64,000 bases of DNA from Caenispirillum salinarum_A. Lineage in GTDB: Bacteria > Pseudomonadota > Alphaproteobacteria > Rhodospirillales > Rhodospirillaceae. Below the pieces are notes generated by a model. The model saw nothing but the letters and a program-made list of their open reading frames with translations. It did no database searches and was not told the origin of the DNA. The DNA lies in contig NZ_CP085224.1 of assembly GCF_044803115.1 (NCBI RefSeq), positions 806,001 through 870,000 on the forward strand, written 5' to 3'. Both the position numbers and the translations under genes were made by a program. Every line of letters begins with the position of its first letter. Position 1 is the first letter of the stretch. Of the stretch, positions 34,402 to 44,549 are shown one piece after another.

Positions 34402-35169
34402 TCAGGACTCCGTGTCGGGACCGCCGGACGAACCGGTCAGCTTCGCCTTGGCCTTCGCCAGCGCCTGAGCCAGCGCGCCCTGGGGCTCGGCCTTCCTATC
34501 GGCCTTCGCGGGCGTGGCGGGGGCGGCTTGCGGTCCGGTCTCTGTGTTCTGTTTCGTTTCCGCCGTAACGGCCGGCGGCCGGGGCGGTTTCTCGGGCTTG
34601 GGCGGCTGGGTGTCGACGGTGACCTTGTTCATGAACCGGCCCTCGTCGCCCTTGACCATCAGCGGCATGTGTTTCGCCACCGCCTCCAGCAGCGGAGTGA
34701 GCCACTCTTCCTCCGTCTTGGAGAAATCGTGCAGGACGTACTTCGCCACCTGCTCCTTCCCCGGCGGCCGGCCGATCCCTAAGCGCACGCGCCAGTAGTC
34801 CTTGCCGATATGCTGGTCGATGGAGCGCAGGCCGTTGTGGCCGGCGTGCCCGCCGCCCTGCTTGACGCGGATCTTGCCGGGCGCCAGCTCGATCTCGTCA
34901 TAAAGGACGATGACGTCGCGCGGCAGGATCTTGAAGAAGCGGCAGGCGTCCCCGACCGACTGGCCGGACAGGTTCATGTAGGTCATGGGCTTGAGCACCA
35001 TGACCTTCTCGCCACCGATGATGCCGTCGGCGTAGTCCGCCTGGAACTTGCTCTTCCATGCGGAAAAGCCATGGCGGCGGACGATTTCGTCCGCCGCCAT
35101 GAACCCGATGTTGTGGCGGTTCTTGGCGTATCCCGCGCCGGGATTGCCCAGTCCGACCACCAGTCTCAT
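34402..35169 (-). CDS. pth: Peptidyl-tRNA hydrolase with C-terminal tail
   Basis: Recycles peptidyl-tRNA by cleaving the ester bond. Conserved MRLVVGLGNPGAGYAKNRHNIGF has the catalytic His, with LKPMTYMNLSG and GGHAGHNGLRSI. The core ends near residue 190. A further 60 or so residues rich in Pro, Ala and Lys form a disordered tail not found in the E. coli enzyme (194 residues). Follows rplY by 25 bases. Confidence 0.96.
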   Translation of the reverse strand: MRLVVGLGNPGAGYAKNRHNIGFMAADEIVRRHGFSAWKSKFQADYADGIIGGEKVMVLKPMTYMNLSGQSVGDACRFFKILPRDVIVLYDEIELAPGKIRVKQGGGHAGHNGLRSIDQHIGKDYWRVRLGIGRPPGKEQVAKYVLHDFSKTEEEWLTPLLEAVAKHMPLMVKGDEGRFMNKVTVDTQPPKPEKPPRPPAVTAETKQNTETGPQAAPATPAKADRKAEPQGALAQALAKAKAKLTGSSGGPDTES

Positions 35170-35194
35170 CGGTCTCTCCTGTGTTTACAGGCGA

Positions 35195-35818
35195 TTACTC
35201 TTCGCCTTCACCTTCTTCCTCGCCCTCCGCGGCCGCGGCGGACTTCAGGCCCGACGGCGCGGCGATGGTGGCGATGGTGAAGTCACGGTCGGTGATGGTC
35301 GGCGCAACGCCGGCCGGCAGCTTGACGGCGCTGATGTGCAGGCTGTCGTTGACGTCCAGGCCGGTCAGGTCGCACTCGATGACCTCGGGCAGATCGCTGG
35401 CCTTGGCCTTCACCTCGATCTCGTGACGCACGACGTTCAGCACGCCGCCGCGCTTGATGCCCGGGGACTTCTCTTCGTTGATGAAGCTGGTGGGAACGCT
35501 CACCACCACTTCCTTGTCGGCGGAGACGCGCAGGAAGTCGATGGCCTGCGGATCGTCGGTCACCGGGTTGAACTGCACGTCGTGGACCATGACGGTCTCA
35601 GGATTGCCGCCCTCGACGTTCAGGGTGAAGACCCGGGTGTTGAAGCCGGACTTGTGCATTTCGGCGATCAGCGGGCGCGGGTCCATGGCGACCAGCTCGG
35701 TGGGCTGCTTGTTACCGTAGACCACGCCGGGCACGAGGCCGGCTCGACGGGTCGCACGGGCTGCCCCCTTACCGGCCCGATCGCGTCGAGAGACGTTCAG
35801 GGTGTTTTCGTTGGCCAT
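35195..35818 (-). CDS. rplY: 50S ribosomal protein L25 (Ctc type)
   Basis: 207-residue L25/general stress protein CTC form: an N-terminal 5S rRNA-binding domain (NVSRRDRAGKGAARATRRAGLVPGVVYG) and a C-terminal beta domain (ECDLTGLDVNDSLHISAVKLPAG). It ends in an acidic Glu/Gly tail. The rplY-pth-ychF order is common in proteobacteria. Confidence 0.97.
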   Translation of the reverse strand: MANENTLNVSRRDRAGKGAARATRRAGLVPGVVYGNKQPTELVAMDPRPLIAEMHKSGFNTRVFTLNVEGGNPETVMVHDVQFNPVTDDPQAIDFLRVSADKEVVVSVPTSFINEEKSPGIKRGGVLNVVRHEIEVKAKASDLPEVIECDLTGLDVNDSLHISAVKLPAGVAPTITDRDFTIATIAAPSGLKSAAAAEGEEEGEGEE

Positions 35819-35833
35819 TGTTCAAAAGCTCCT

Positions 35834-36292
35834 TTAGGGCCTGACAACGTCATGGGCCTCCAGGGGTGCCCAAGACGCCGAGCCCCGCACGGCGGCCGGC
35901 GGGGCATCGAAAGCAGGGTATCTATACCGGATAGGCCGATATGGCAACCGCGAATGGGGAGATTGCCGGAGGCGGGTGACGCCGAAGGCGTTCAGCGCCG
36001 GGTCGGCCGAGACAACCGTCAGGTCCTCCGGCAGCGCCTGGGTGGCGATCATGCGGTCGAGCGGGTCCTTGTGCACGCCGTCCATGAGCCCGGCGTGCCG
36101 GGCGTGGTCCATGGTGACGGCGAGCGGCTGAAATGCCTCCCGACAAAGGACGGCTGAAAGGTCATCTGCAATCCTTGCGACGTTCGGCAGCTTGCCGATC
36201 CGGAATTTCGTCGTGATTTCCCATCCGGGTGCCGCGAACTCAGCGCGGTCAATTGCCGTGCCCTTCCCACCCCGCCAAAGGAAACGCCCCAC
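35834..36292 (-). pseudogene. Truncated PIN-domain (VapC-like) toxin remnant
   Basis: The frame encodes the C-terminal two thirds of a PIN domain: GWEITTKFRIGKLP, then HARHAGLMDGVHKDPLDRMIATQALPEDLTVVSADPAL, which carries the late acidic residues. The first strand with the essential LLLDTH-type aspartate is missing. Instead the frame opens with GTG inside the prs terminator hairpin. After GVTRLR it also runs about 50 residues past the usual end. No antitoxin gene is adjacent. Probably a decayed toxin gene between prs and rplY. Confidence 0.7.
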
Positions 36293-36318
36293 ACTGCTTG
36301 CCAGCAGTATGGGGCGTT
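36283..36318 (-). terminator. Intrinsic terminator of prs
   Basis: On the minus strand AACGCCCC and GGGGCGTT form the base of a long hairpin (extended by an AGCAGT/ACTGCT-type inner stem), followed by TTCCTTT. It lies 37 bases beyond the prs stop. Confidence 0.8.
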
Positions 36319-36354
36319 CGTCCCTGATGCGTTAAACGCGCTGTCGCTCGCGCG

Positions 36355-37287
<933 letters not shown>

Positions 37288-37453
37288 GGGATGGCGGTTC
37301 CCGGGGCGCTGGACAGGGGGACGAAGCGAAAAGCCCGGGGGCGGGGGCTCCCAGGCGCGCGGACTTTAACAACCGCCCCCCGGGGTGTAAAGCCGTGTTC
37401 ACCGGCGTGTCATGGTGCCCTGGCAAGGGTTTCCGGCGGCATGCAAGCCGACC

Positions 37454-38476
37454 TCAGTTGCGCCCGTCGTTCCCTTGCCCGTGAACGCGCCGGAGAAGCG
37501 GGATGATCCCGTCGACCGCATTGCCGGCGATCAGGAAGGCCAGGTCCGGCCAGTCGCGCAGGGCGTAGCCGCGGGGCAGCACGTTTTCCTGCCTGACCGT
37601 GCCGATTTCCCTGCCGTCGGGCGTCATGACGCTCCACACGACGCGGATGCGCTCGCGCTGGTCGATTTCGGGCGTGATGGAGACGAGGGCGGCCAGCGCC
37701 GCGTCGGCCGTTCCGGCGTCGGCGGCGACGGGGGCGCCCACCTGGCGCAGGACCGAGGCCGCCGCGCGGGCCATCAGCCCGTTGTTGCTGCCGCCGCCCG
37801 GCGCGCCGGTCACGGGCAGGATCTCCACCCGCGGCAGGCCGGTGACGCCCGGCGAGGCGGTTCCGCCCGGACCGGACAAGGGCTCGATGCCGTCCAAGAG
37901 GCCCAGCGGCTGCCCGTCCGGCACCGGCACCCGCGCCTGTTCGGCGGCGGCGAGCGCGGGAACGGCGGCGGCGACCAGGGCGTCGGCGGCGGCGGCCAGT
38001 GCCTCGGCCGCCGCCGGGTCCGCCGGCCTTGCCGTCCAAAGGGCGCCGGGCACGCGGCCGCGCGCCTGGGTGATCATCAGCGGCCGGCCCGACCCGTCCC
38101 GCAGTTCCAGCCCGAGCACGACCGTCAGCGCGTCGGAGCCGTCATCGGCCGCAAGGTCCAGGAGCGATGAAATGACGCGATGCTCGCCCTCGCGCGGGGC
38201 GTCCACGTCGGCGGGCACCTCGGCGGCCGCCAGCCCGCGCGCCACGGCGGCGGCCAGGGCCTGGGCGACGGCGGCCGGGGCGCCGTTCGTCGGCGGCACC
38301 GCGACCACCGACCCCGTCACCGGCCGGACCAGCCGCCCATCGGGCGGCGCGGCGTCGCGGGCGAAGGGGCGGGGCGGGTCCGCGCAGGCGGCCAGTGCGA
38401 GGGACAGCAGCAGCAGAAGCGCGCCGGCCATCATCCTCGGGACGGCCGGCCGGAGTCGCGCGTGTCGGCGGAGCAT
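37454..38476 (-). CDS. Lipoprotein of unknown function
   Basis: 340 residues. An Arg-rich start is followed by a lipoprotein signal with lipobox LALAAC (Cys near residue 31). The mature chain is very Ala-rich, with VVAVPPTNGAPAAVAQALAAAVARGLAAA and a C-terminal segment IRVVWSVMTPDGREIGTVRQENVL-like, hinting at a periplasmic sensor or assembly factor. ATG pairs at 38431-38436 are alternative starts. Last gene of the lgt-midA-pgeF run (19-base gap after pgeF). Confidence 0.75.
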   Translation of the reverse strand: MLRRHARLRPAVPRMMAGALLLLLSLALAACADPPRPFARDAAPPDGRLVRPVTGSVVAVPPTNGAPAAVAQALAAAVARGLAAAEVPADVDAPREGEHRVISSLLDLAADDGSDALTVVLGLELRDGSGRPLMITQARGRVPGALWTARPADPAAAEALAAAADALVAAAVPALAAAEQARVPVPDGQPLGLLDGIEPLSGPGGTASPGVTGLPRVEILPVTGAPGGGSNNGLMARAAASVLRQVGAPVAADAGTADAALAALVSITPEIDQRERIRVVWSVMTPDGREIGTVRQENVLPRGYALRDWPDLAFLIAGNAVDGIIPLLRRVHGQGNDGRN

Positions 38477-38495
38477 GACGAAGGCGCGCGCCCGC

Positions 38496-39266
38496 TCAGC
38501 GTTCCAGGGCGATGGCGGAAAGCTGGCGGCCGTACTGCGTCTCGCCGCGCAGGGTGTTGCGGCGGTAGCTGAAGAAGCGGCCTTCCTCGCGGAAGGTGTC
38601 GCAGGGGGTGGGCATGACCATGGTGATGCCGATCAGCGCCAGCCGGCGCGCGACGTAGCCCGGCAGGTCGAAGCGGTAGTGCCCCTCGCGCCCCGACGGG
38701 CTGAAGTAGTGCTCGTTGTTCGAGTCGTCGTCGATGAACTGCTGCGGGAACTCGGGCCCCACCTCGTAGGAGCGCTGGCCGATGCACGGGCCGATGCCGG
38801 CGATGATGCGGTCGAGCTTCGCGCCCTGTTCGACCATCACCTCCACGGTGCGGTCCAGGATGCCCTCCAGCGCGCCCTTCCATCCGGCGTGGGCGGCGGC
38901 GACGACGCCCGCCTGCCCGTCGGCCAGCAGCACCGGCGCGCAGTCGGCGGTCAGCACGCCGACCGCCAGCCGCGGCACCGTGGTGACCAGGGCGTCGGCC
39001 ACCGGCGCATTCTCGCTGTCCCAGGTGCCCTTTTCGACCACCAGGACCTTGGTCGTGTGCTGCTGGCTGGCGGTGGCGAGGGATTCGGGCGGCAGCTCCA
39101 TCCGTTCCATGGCGATGGCGCGGTTCTTCCGCACGTTGGCCGGATCGTCGCCGGAGCCGAAGCCGCAGTTCAGGCTCTGGAAGGGGCCCGTTGAAACACC
39201 GTGGTTGCGCGTGAAATAGGCGTGGCGAACGTTTGAAAGCGCGTTGAGCGCGGATACGGTAATCAT
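38496..39266 (-). CDS. pgeF: PgeF/YfiH-family protein (peptidoglycan editing factor or purine phosphorylase)
   Basis: 256-residue multicopper-oxidase-like fold protein with HGVSTGPFQSLNCGFGSGDDP, VGVLTADCAPVLLAD and HAGWKGALEGI (conserved Cys and His of the metal site) and IGPCIGQRSYEVG. Homologues were called laccases, then found to be purine nucleoside phosphorylases or to correct peptidoglycan stem peptides. Its ATG overlaps the stop of the midA-like gene. Confidence 0.92.
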   Translation of the reverse strand: MITVSALNALSNVRHAYFTRNHGVSTGPFQSLNCGFGSGDDPANVRKNRAIAMERMELPPESLATASQQHTTKVLVVEKGTWDSENAPVADALVTTVPRLAVGVLTADCAPVLLADGQAGVVAAAHAGWKGALEGILDRTVEVMVEQGAKLDRIIAGIGPCIGQRSYEVGPEFPQQFIDDDSNNEHYFSPSGREGHYRFDLPGYVARRLALIGITMVMPTPCDTFREEGRFFSYRRNTLRGETQYGRQLSAIALER

Positions 39267-40372
39267 GTGGAGCCTGATCCCTCAAATCCCGGAAGGGGCG
39301 GCAGGGCCGGATCGGCCAGAGCCAAGACCTTGAACAAGGTGCCCATTTCCGCGGGATCAATCAAGCGATGTAAGGCCTTTCGAACCTCCGCGGCTTGCTG
39401 CGGTGCGGCATTCTGGGCCAGCACGTCGGCCCGCTGAACGATGCCGAGAGCGTTCAGGAAAGCCCCCTGGTCCACGGGTCCCGACGCCTTGGCGCCGCCC
39501 GCCTCGCCGGCCTCGGCCAGCGCCTGGAAGTCGACGTGCGCGGTGATGTCGGCGCAGCCCGGATCGACCAGGACGGGGTGGAACTTGTGGCGCTTGAGCG
39601 CCTGCACGCTGTCGCCGGCGGCGGACTGCGCGTATCCGTAGTCCACCGCCAGCATGACGCCGCCCTGTCGGGCCAGCCGCGCACCCAGGTCGCGGGCGAT
39701 GGCGCCGGCGGCGGGGCACGTCTCGACGATGGAGCCGGGGCCGGCGGCGCGGGCGTGCTCCGGCACGTCCGCCGCGTCGATCTCGGGCCCGGGCGTGAAG
39801 GCGTAGGCGCCGTCCTCGTTCACCGTCACATGGCGTTCGTGCCAGCCGTGAATGGCCCGCTGGCACTGGCGCACGGGCAGGGCGTCGAAGAACTCGTTGG
39901 CGATGACGATCAGCGGCACGTCGCGCGGCAGTTCCGCGATGTCGTCGTGCCATCGGGGCGCAACCCCGCTCTCCGCCAGGGTCCGGGCCTGAATGGCGCG
40001 CAAGGGGCGGGAGCGTTCCACCAGGTGCACCGACGCCGACTGGCGGAAGGGCGGCAGCATGCCGGCGGCGCGCAGCACGTCGGACATGAGCGTGCCGCGC
40101 CCGGGGCCCAGTTCCACCAGGGCGACGCGCCCCGGCCCGTCCATCAGCTGCCACGCCACGGCACACCACAGGCCCAGGATCTCGCCGAACATCTGGCTGA
40201 TCTCGGGGGCGGTGGTGAAGTCGCCCGCGAGGCCGAAGACGTCGCCGCGGCCGTAGTATGCGGCCACGGCCTCGGCCATGTAGTCGTCGAAGGGAATGGA
40301 GCCCTCGGCGTCGATGCGCGCGCGCAGGACGCTGTCGGGATAGGGTTCGGTGTCGCGTCGGACGCCGGTCAT
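39263..40372 (-). CDS. SAM-dependent methyltransferase, MidA/NDUFAF7 family
   Basis: 369 residues. N-terminal GSIPFDDYMAEAVAAYYGRGDVFGLAGDFTTAPEIS-like and a Rossmann motif VALVELGPGRGTLMSDVLRA define the DUF185/MidA family. The mitochondrial homologue NDUFAF7 methylates an arginine of complex I during assembly, so a similar role with bacterial NADH dehydrogenase is possible. Overlaps lgt upstream and pgeF downstream by four bases (ATGA), so translationally coupled. Confidence 0.9.
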   Translation of the reverse strand: MTGVRRDTEPYPDSVLRARIDAEGSIPFDDYMAEAVAAYYGRGDVFGLAGDFTTAPEISQMFGEILGLWCAVAWQLMDGPGRVALVELGPGRGTLMSDVLRAAGMLPPFRQSASVHLVERSRPLRAIQARTLAESGVAPRWHDDIAELPRDVPLIVIANEFFDALPVRQCQRAIHGWHERHVTVNEDGAYAFTPGPEIDAADVPEHARAAGPGSIVETCPAAGAIARDLGARLARQGGVMLAVDYGYAQSAAGDSVQALKRHKFHPVLVDPGCADITAHVDFQALAEAGEAGGAKASGPVDQGAFLNALGIVQRADVLAQNAAPQQAAEVRKALHRLIDPAEMGTLFKVLALADPALPPLPGFEGSGST

Positions 40373-41214
40373 GCCTCACGCTCTTTGTCGTTGGCGGGAG
40401 CGGAATCGGGCGCCGCCCGGAAGCGGCCGGAGGCCACCATGACGGCGATGCCCAGGAGAACCATGGGCAGGGACAGGAGTTGGCCCATGCTCAGGCCCGC
40501 CGCAAGGGTGCCCAGGAACGGATCGGGCTCGCGGAAGAACTCCACGGCGAACCGCGCGAGGCCATAGCCGGCCAGGAAGGCCCCGGCGATGAAGCCCTTG
40601 CGGGCGCGAATGGCCGGGATGCGCCACAGGACGAAGAGCACCGCGAACAGCACCAGCCCTTCCAGGAACGCCTCGTAGAGCTGGCTGGGATGCCGGGGCA
40701 CGTCGCCGGCGCCGGGGAAGACCATGGCCCAGGCCACGTCGGGCGCCGGGCGGCCCCACAGCTCGTTGTTGATGAAGTTGGCGATGCGGCCGAAAAACAG
40801 GCCGATGGGCGCGGCGGCGCACACCAGGTCCGCCATGCGCAGGAACGACAGCTTGTGCCGTCGCGAGAACAGCCATATGGCCGCCAGCACGCCCAGCACG
40901 CCGCCGTGGAAGGCCATGCCGCCCTGCCAGACCTGCGCGATCTCCAGCGGGTTGGAAAGGTAATAGCCCGGCTTGTAGAACAGCACGTATCCCAGGCGGC
41001 CGCCCAGCACCACGCCCAGGGTCGCCCACACCAGGAAATCGTCGACCTGCTCGCCGGTGGGGGATTCGGAGGTGCGTCTGGCCAGGGCGCGGACGTACCA
41101 CCAGCCCAGCAGAAGGCCGGTCAGGTAGGCCAGCGCGTACCAGCGGATGGCCAGCGGGCCGATCTGGATCGCGATGGGGTCGATGACCGGATAGGCCAGG
41201 GCGAGGGTCGTCAC
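40369..41214 (-). CDS. lgt: Prolipoprotein diacylglyceryl transferase
   Basis: Inner-membrane enzyme that attaches diacylglycerol to lipobox cysteines, the first step of lipoprotein maturation. 281 residues with about seven membrane segments; IRWYALAYLTGLLLGWWY, GGMAFHGGVLG and the signature FFGRIANFINNELWGRP are present. The same transcript ends with a lipoprotein gene, one of its likely substrates. Confidence 0.96.
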   Translation of the reverse strand: MTTLALAYPVIDPIAIQIGPLAIRWYALAYLTGLLLGWWYVRALARRTSESPTGEQVDDFLVWATLGVVLGGRLGYVLFYKPGYYLSNPLEIAQVWQGGMAFHGGVLGVLAAIWLFSRRHKLSFLRMADLVCAAAPIGLFFGRIANFINNELWGRPAPDVAWAMVFPGAGDVPRHPSQLYEAFLEGLVLFAVLFVLWRIPAIRARKGFIAGAFLAGYGLARFAVEFFREPDPFLGTLAAGLSMGQLLSLPMVLLGIAVMVASGRFRAAPDSAPANDKEREA

Positions 41215-41299
41215 GGTGGGGTCTCTTCCGGCGGCAGGAATGGAACAGGGGCGGACGGACGGAGCGAGCCGGAGGCTGAACGCTCCGGCGCCGCCCCCC

Positions 41300-42286
41300 T
41301 TACTTGTAGCGGTCGGCCGCGTGCAGGAACCCCTGCACGTAATCGGTCACGCCGTCTTCGAGCGAGGTGAAGGGCTTGTCGTAGCCGGCCTCGCGCAGGC
41401 GGGTCATGTCGGCCTGGGTGAAGTACTGGTACTTGCCGCGCAACTCCACCGGCATGTCCTTGTAGCGGATATTGGCCTCCTTCCCCAGCGCGCGGTAGAC
41501 GGCCGCGGCCAGGTCGGCGAAGGAGCGCGCCTTGCCCGTGCCCACGTTGAACAGCCCGTTCACCTGCGGGTTGTCGAGCAGCCACATCATGACGTCAACG
41601 GCGTCGCGCACATAGACGAAGTCGCGCAGCTGGCCGCCGTGGGGATAGTCCGGGTTGTGGCTCTTGAACAGGTCGAAGTGCGCGTCGGCGGCGGCGTGCG
41701 GATAGACCTGGCTGACGACGCTGGACTGCGGGCCCTTGTGGTACTCGTTGGGACCGTAGACGTTGAAGAACTTCAGCCCCGCCCACTGCGGCGGCGCATC
41801 GCGGTTCTCCATGACGCGCCGGGCGATGCGGCGGTCGAACAGGTGCTTGGACCAGCCGTAGGCGTTCAGCGGACGCAAGCTGGCAAGGTGGGCCGGCGTC
41901 ATGGCGTCGTCGAACCCCTGCGACCCGTCGCCGTAGGTGGCCGCGGAACTGGCGTAGATCAGCCGCACGCGGTTGACCGTGCACCAGCGCCACAGCGCGA
42001 TGGACAGGTTGAAGTTGTTGTCGACGATGCGGTCGGCGTCGCGCTCCGTGGTCGAGGAAATGGCGCCCATGTGGAACACCGCCTCAATGCGGGTGCGGTG
42101 GCTGTCCAGGAATTCGAACAGCTTGTCGGGGTGGACGATGTCCGTCAGCTCGCGCTTGGCGACGTTGCGCCACTTCTCGGTGTCCCGCAGGCGGTCGACG
42201 ACCACAAGGTCGCGGGCCCCGCGCGCCTCCAGGGCGGCGAGAATGTTGGAGCCGATGAAGCCGGCGCCGCCGGTCACCACGTACAT
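41300..42286 (-). CDS. hldD: ADP-L-glycero-D-manno-heptose-6-epimerase
   Basis: Short-chain dehydrogenase epimerising ADP-heptose for LPS core synthesis. 328 residues with NADP loop VTGGAGFIGSNI, catalytic Ser/Tyr region YASSAATYGDG and NAYGWSKHLFD, and FFNVYGPNEYHKGPQSSVV. It indicates a heptose-containing LPS. Starts 85 bases upstream of lgt on the same strand. Confidence 0.95.
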   Translation of the reverse strand: MYVVTGGAGFIGSNILAALEARGARDLVVVDRLRDTEKWRNVAKRELTDIVHPDKLFEFLDSHRTRIEAVFHMGAISSTTERDADRIVDNNFNLSIALWRWCTVNRVRLIYASSAATYGDGSQGFDDAMTPAHLASLRPLNAYGWSKHLFDRRIARRVMENRDAPPQWAGLKFFNVYGPNEYHKGPQSSVVSQVYPHAAADAHFDLFKSHNPDYPHGGQLRDFVYVRDAVDVMMWLLDNPQVNGLFNVGTGKARSFADLAAAVYRALGKEANIRYKDMPVELRGKYQYFTQADMTRLREAGYDKPFTSLEDGVTDYVQGFLHAADRYK

Positions 42287-42478
42287 GCGGACCCTCCCAA
42301 ACTTGCGCAGGTCCGGCGCGGCGCGATCGTTGCGCGCGGCCGGGCCGTCCGGTTATAGGCCGCGCGCGGACTGGCCGCAAGGCGTGGGCGGTTGCGAAGC
42401 CCGCGCGGCGTCTCCATACTCTGGCTCAGGATTCGGCGGTGGCCGCTGGGTGCCGCCCATGATGGAGACGATGGAACC

Positions 42479-42910
42479 ATGCAGACGCAAAACCGCCTGT
42501 TCGACGATGTCGCCCGCGTTGCCGGGGGCGCGCTGGGCGCGCTGACCGGCGTGCGCGACGAGATCGAGGGCATCATCCGCCACCGCCTGGAGCGCACGCT
42601 CTCGGAGATGGACCTGGTCACCCGCGACGAGTTCGAGGCGGTGAAGGCCATGGCCGCGGAGGCCCGCGCCGAGAACGAGCACCTGGCCGCCCGCATCGAG
42701 GAACTGGAAGAGGCGCTCAAGCGCCGGGCGTCGGGCGCCTCGGCCTCCAGCGCGACGCAGGGCCGCCGCCAGTCCACGCAGGCCACCCGCCGCACGGGCG
42801 CCCCCGCCGGCACGGGCACCGCCGCCCGCAAGGCCGGCGTCGACCCAGAGGGCGAGATCGACGGCGAGGCGTCCGAGGACGAAACCGGCGGCGACGACAC
42901 CAAGGCCTGA
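42479..42910 (+). CDS. UbiK-like accessory factor (BMFP family)
   Basis: 143 residues. The first 85 match the membrane-fusogenic BMFP/UbiK family: FDDVARVAGGALGALTGVRDEIEGIIRHRLE, then EMDLVTRDEFEAVKAMAAEARAENEHLAARIEELE, forming a trimeric coiled coil. UbiK assists the ubiquinone biosynthesis complex. An unusual tail of 55 residues, basic then acidic and low-complexity, follows. Divergent from hldD. Confidence 0.85.
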   Translation: MQTQNRLFDDVARVAGGALGALTGVRDEIEGIIRHRLERTLSEMDLVTRDEFEAVKAMAAEARAENEHLAARIEELEEALKRRASGASASSATQGRRQSTQATRRTGAPAGTGTAARKAGVDPEGEIDGEASEDETGGDDTKA

Positions 42911-42999
42911 GGGCCGGGCCGCCGACCGGCGGCCCGCCATGCGAGGAACAGACTGCACGGCGGCGGCCCCACGGGTCGCTGCCGGGTCTGATTTGGCGC

Positions 43000-44163
43000 C
43001 TATCTCTCCGGCAACTTTTCGCCGAGGTCGACCTCCAGGCGCAGCTCCGTCCCGTCCCGACCTGACGACCACTGCGGCTCGGCGCCGATCTGGCGCGCCA
43101 GACCGTCGATCAGCCTCAGGCCGGAACCGGCGCCCTCGCGTCTCTCGTGCGCCCCCTCCGGCAGCCCCTTGCCGTTGTCGGACAGGCGGAGCGTCACCCG
43201 ACCGGGCCCGGCCACCGTGGTTTTCACGCCGAGACGGCCGGGGCTCTGATCGAAAGCGTGCTTGATGCTGTTGGTAATGAACTCGTTCACCACGAGCCCG
43301 ATGGGAACGGCTATTTCGGGCGTGATCTCGATGTCCTCCACCTCGAAGACCGGAGTCAGGCCGGCGGCGGTGCAGTCGTGCGCGCGGCACAGGTTTTCCA
43401 CCAGCGGCACGATGTAGTTCCTGAGGGAAAGCAACTCCGTCATCTTGGCCTGATGCAACTGATCGTGCACGAGGCGCAGGGTCTCGATGCGCTCTTCCAC
43501 CGCCTTCAGTTCCGCCCGCGCCTCGGTCGACGCGACGTTGCGGGCCCGCATCCGCACCAGCCCGGTGACGATCGCCAGGTGGTTCTTGACGCGATGCTGG
43601 AGTTCACTGAGCAACTGTTCGTTCCTCTCCAGCGCAGCCTTCAGGCTGTGGGCCTTGTGCAAGCGGTCGATCACCGGCCCCAGAATGGCCGTGTAGGTGC
43701 GCAGGAAGGCGATGTCGTCGTCGTTGAAATCGCGCGGCGTCCTGGCGTCCACTTGCAGAAGGCCGTAGCGCCGGCCGCCGGGCAGAAGGATCGGCACGTT
43801 GACCATCGCCCGCACGCCTTCGTCCTTGAGGAACTGCGGGAACGCGAAGCGGTCCTCGGTCTGGATGTCCTGCACGATCACCGGATGCCCGAATGCGGCG
43901 GAGTAGGTTTCCGAGGATTTGTCGGCCATGAGAAGGCGCAACTGGTTGACCACCCCGGTCCGCCAGCCGAACCCGGCCCGTACCAGCAGGCTGTCGCCGT
44001 CCTCGCTGATCTCCATCACTTTTGCAAGCTCGGTATCCAGCGCCTTGCTGACCAGCCGGCAGGCCTCGAAAAGAATGTCGTCCAGGTCCTCACAGCGCAG
44101 CGCCAGTTCGCCGAAATCCCCGATCACCTTCTGGCGCTGAATCATCTGATCGGCTTCCGGCAT
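43000..44163 (-). CDS. Soluble sensor histidine kinase, GAF plus HisKA_2
   Basis: 387 residues, no membrane segment. A GAF sensor domain covers about residues 15-175 (VNVPILLPGGRRYGLLQVDA). A HisKA_2 dimerisation domain has phospho-acceptor His in LSELQHRVKNHLAIVTGL. The ATPase domain includes GLVVNEFITNSIKHAF, LRLSDNGKGLPEG and GSGLRLIDGLARQIG. This kinase class often works in stress or light signalling in alphaproteobacteria. Start 44163 follows GGGAG. No response regulator is adjacent. Confidence 0.9.
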   Translation of the reverse strand: MPEADQMIQRQKVIGDFGELALRCEDLDDILFEACRLVSKALDTELAKVMEISEDGDSLLVRAGFGWRTGVVNQLRLLMADKSSETYSAAFGHPVIVQDIQTEDRFAFPQFLKDEGVRAMVNVPILLPGGRRYGLLQVDARTPRDFNDDDIAFLRTYTAILGPVIDRLHKAHSLKAALERNEQLLSELQHRVKNHLAIVTGLVRMRARNVASTEARAELKAVEERIETLRLVHDQLHQAKMTELLSLRNYIVPLVENLCRAHDCTAAGLTPVFEVEDIEITPEIAVPIGLVVNEFITNSIKHAFDQSPGRLGVKTTVAGPGRVTLRLSDNGKGLPEGAHERREGAGSGLRLIDGLARQIGAEPQWSSGRDGTELRLEVDLGEKLPER

Positions 44164-44549
44164 CGGGTGCTCTCCCGTCGTATCTGTGCGTCTGGCGGGC
44201 GGAGACGTCAAAAAAAAACGCGCCAACATGGGGACTTGATCCCACAGAGTGCCACTGCCGGCTGCGGTCAGTCCACTGACATTACGAGGACGCTTAATCT
44301 CTCGAAGGCGGTCGCATGGTCGCGAAGGTCGTGCAGAATCGATGAATTTTCGATGACCCGTCTGATATCCACCGTTTTTTCGTTTTGCGGGCGCAACAGG
44401 ACGCTTGCCAGGGACTCCCGCCTCTGTCAGGCTAGCTCTTGTGGCTCGGGCCGTGCGCGGCAACAAGATTTACTCTCGCCGCGCCTATCCGTGCCGCCCT
44501 TTCGCGGATGCGAAACACCGCGTCCGCCTTGCGCCAGGGAGGTGACCGC
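44164..44549. promoter_or_regulatory. Divergent control region, kinase / YbjN-like gene
   Basis: A 386-base gap, AT-richer than its surroundings, between divergently transcribed genes. It contains an A-run (AAAAAAAA near 44212) and a short ATCGAT/CGAT inverted repeat near 44340, but no promoter hexamers I would call with confidence. Confidence 0.4.
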
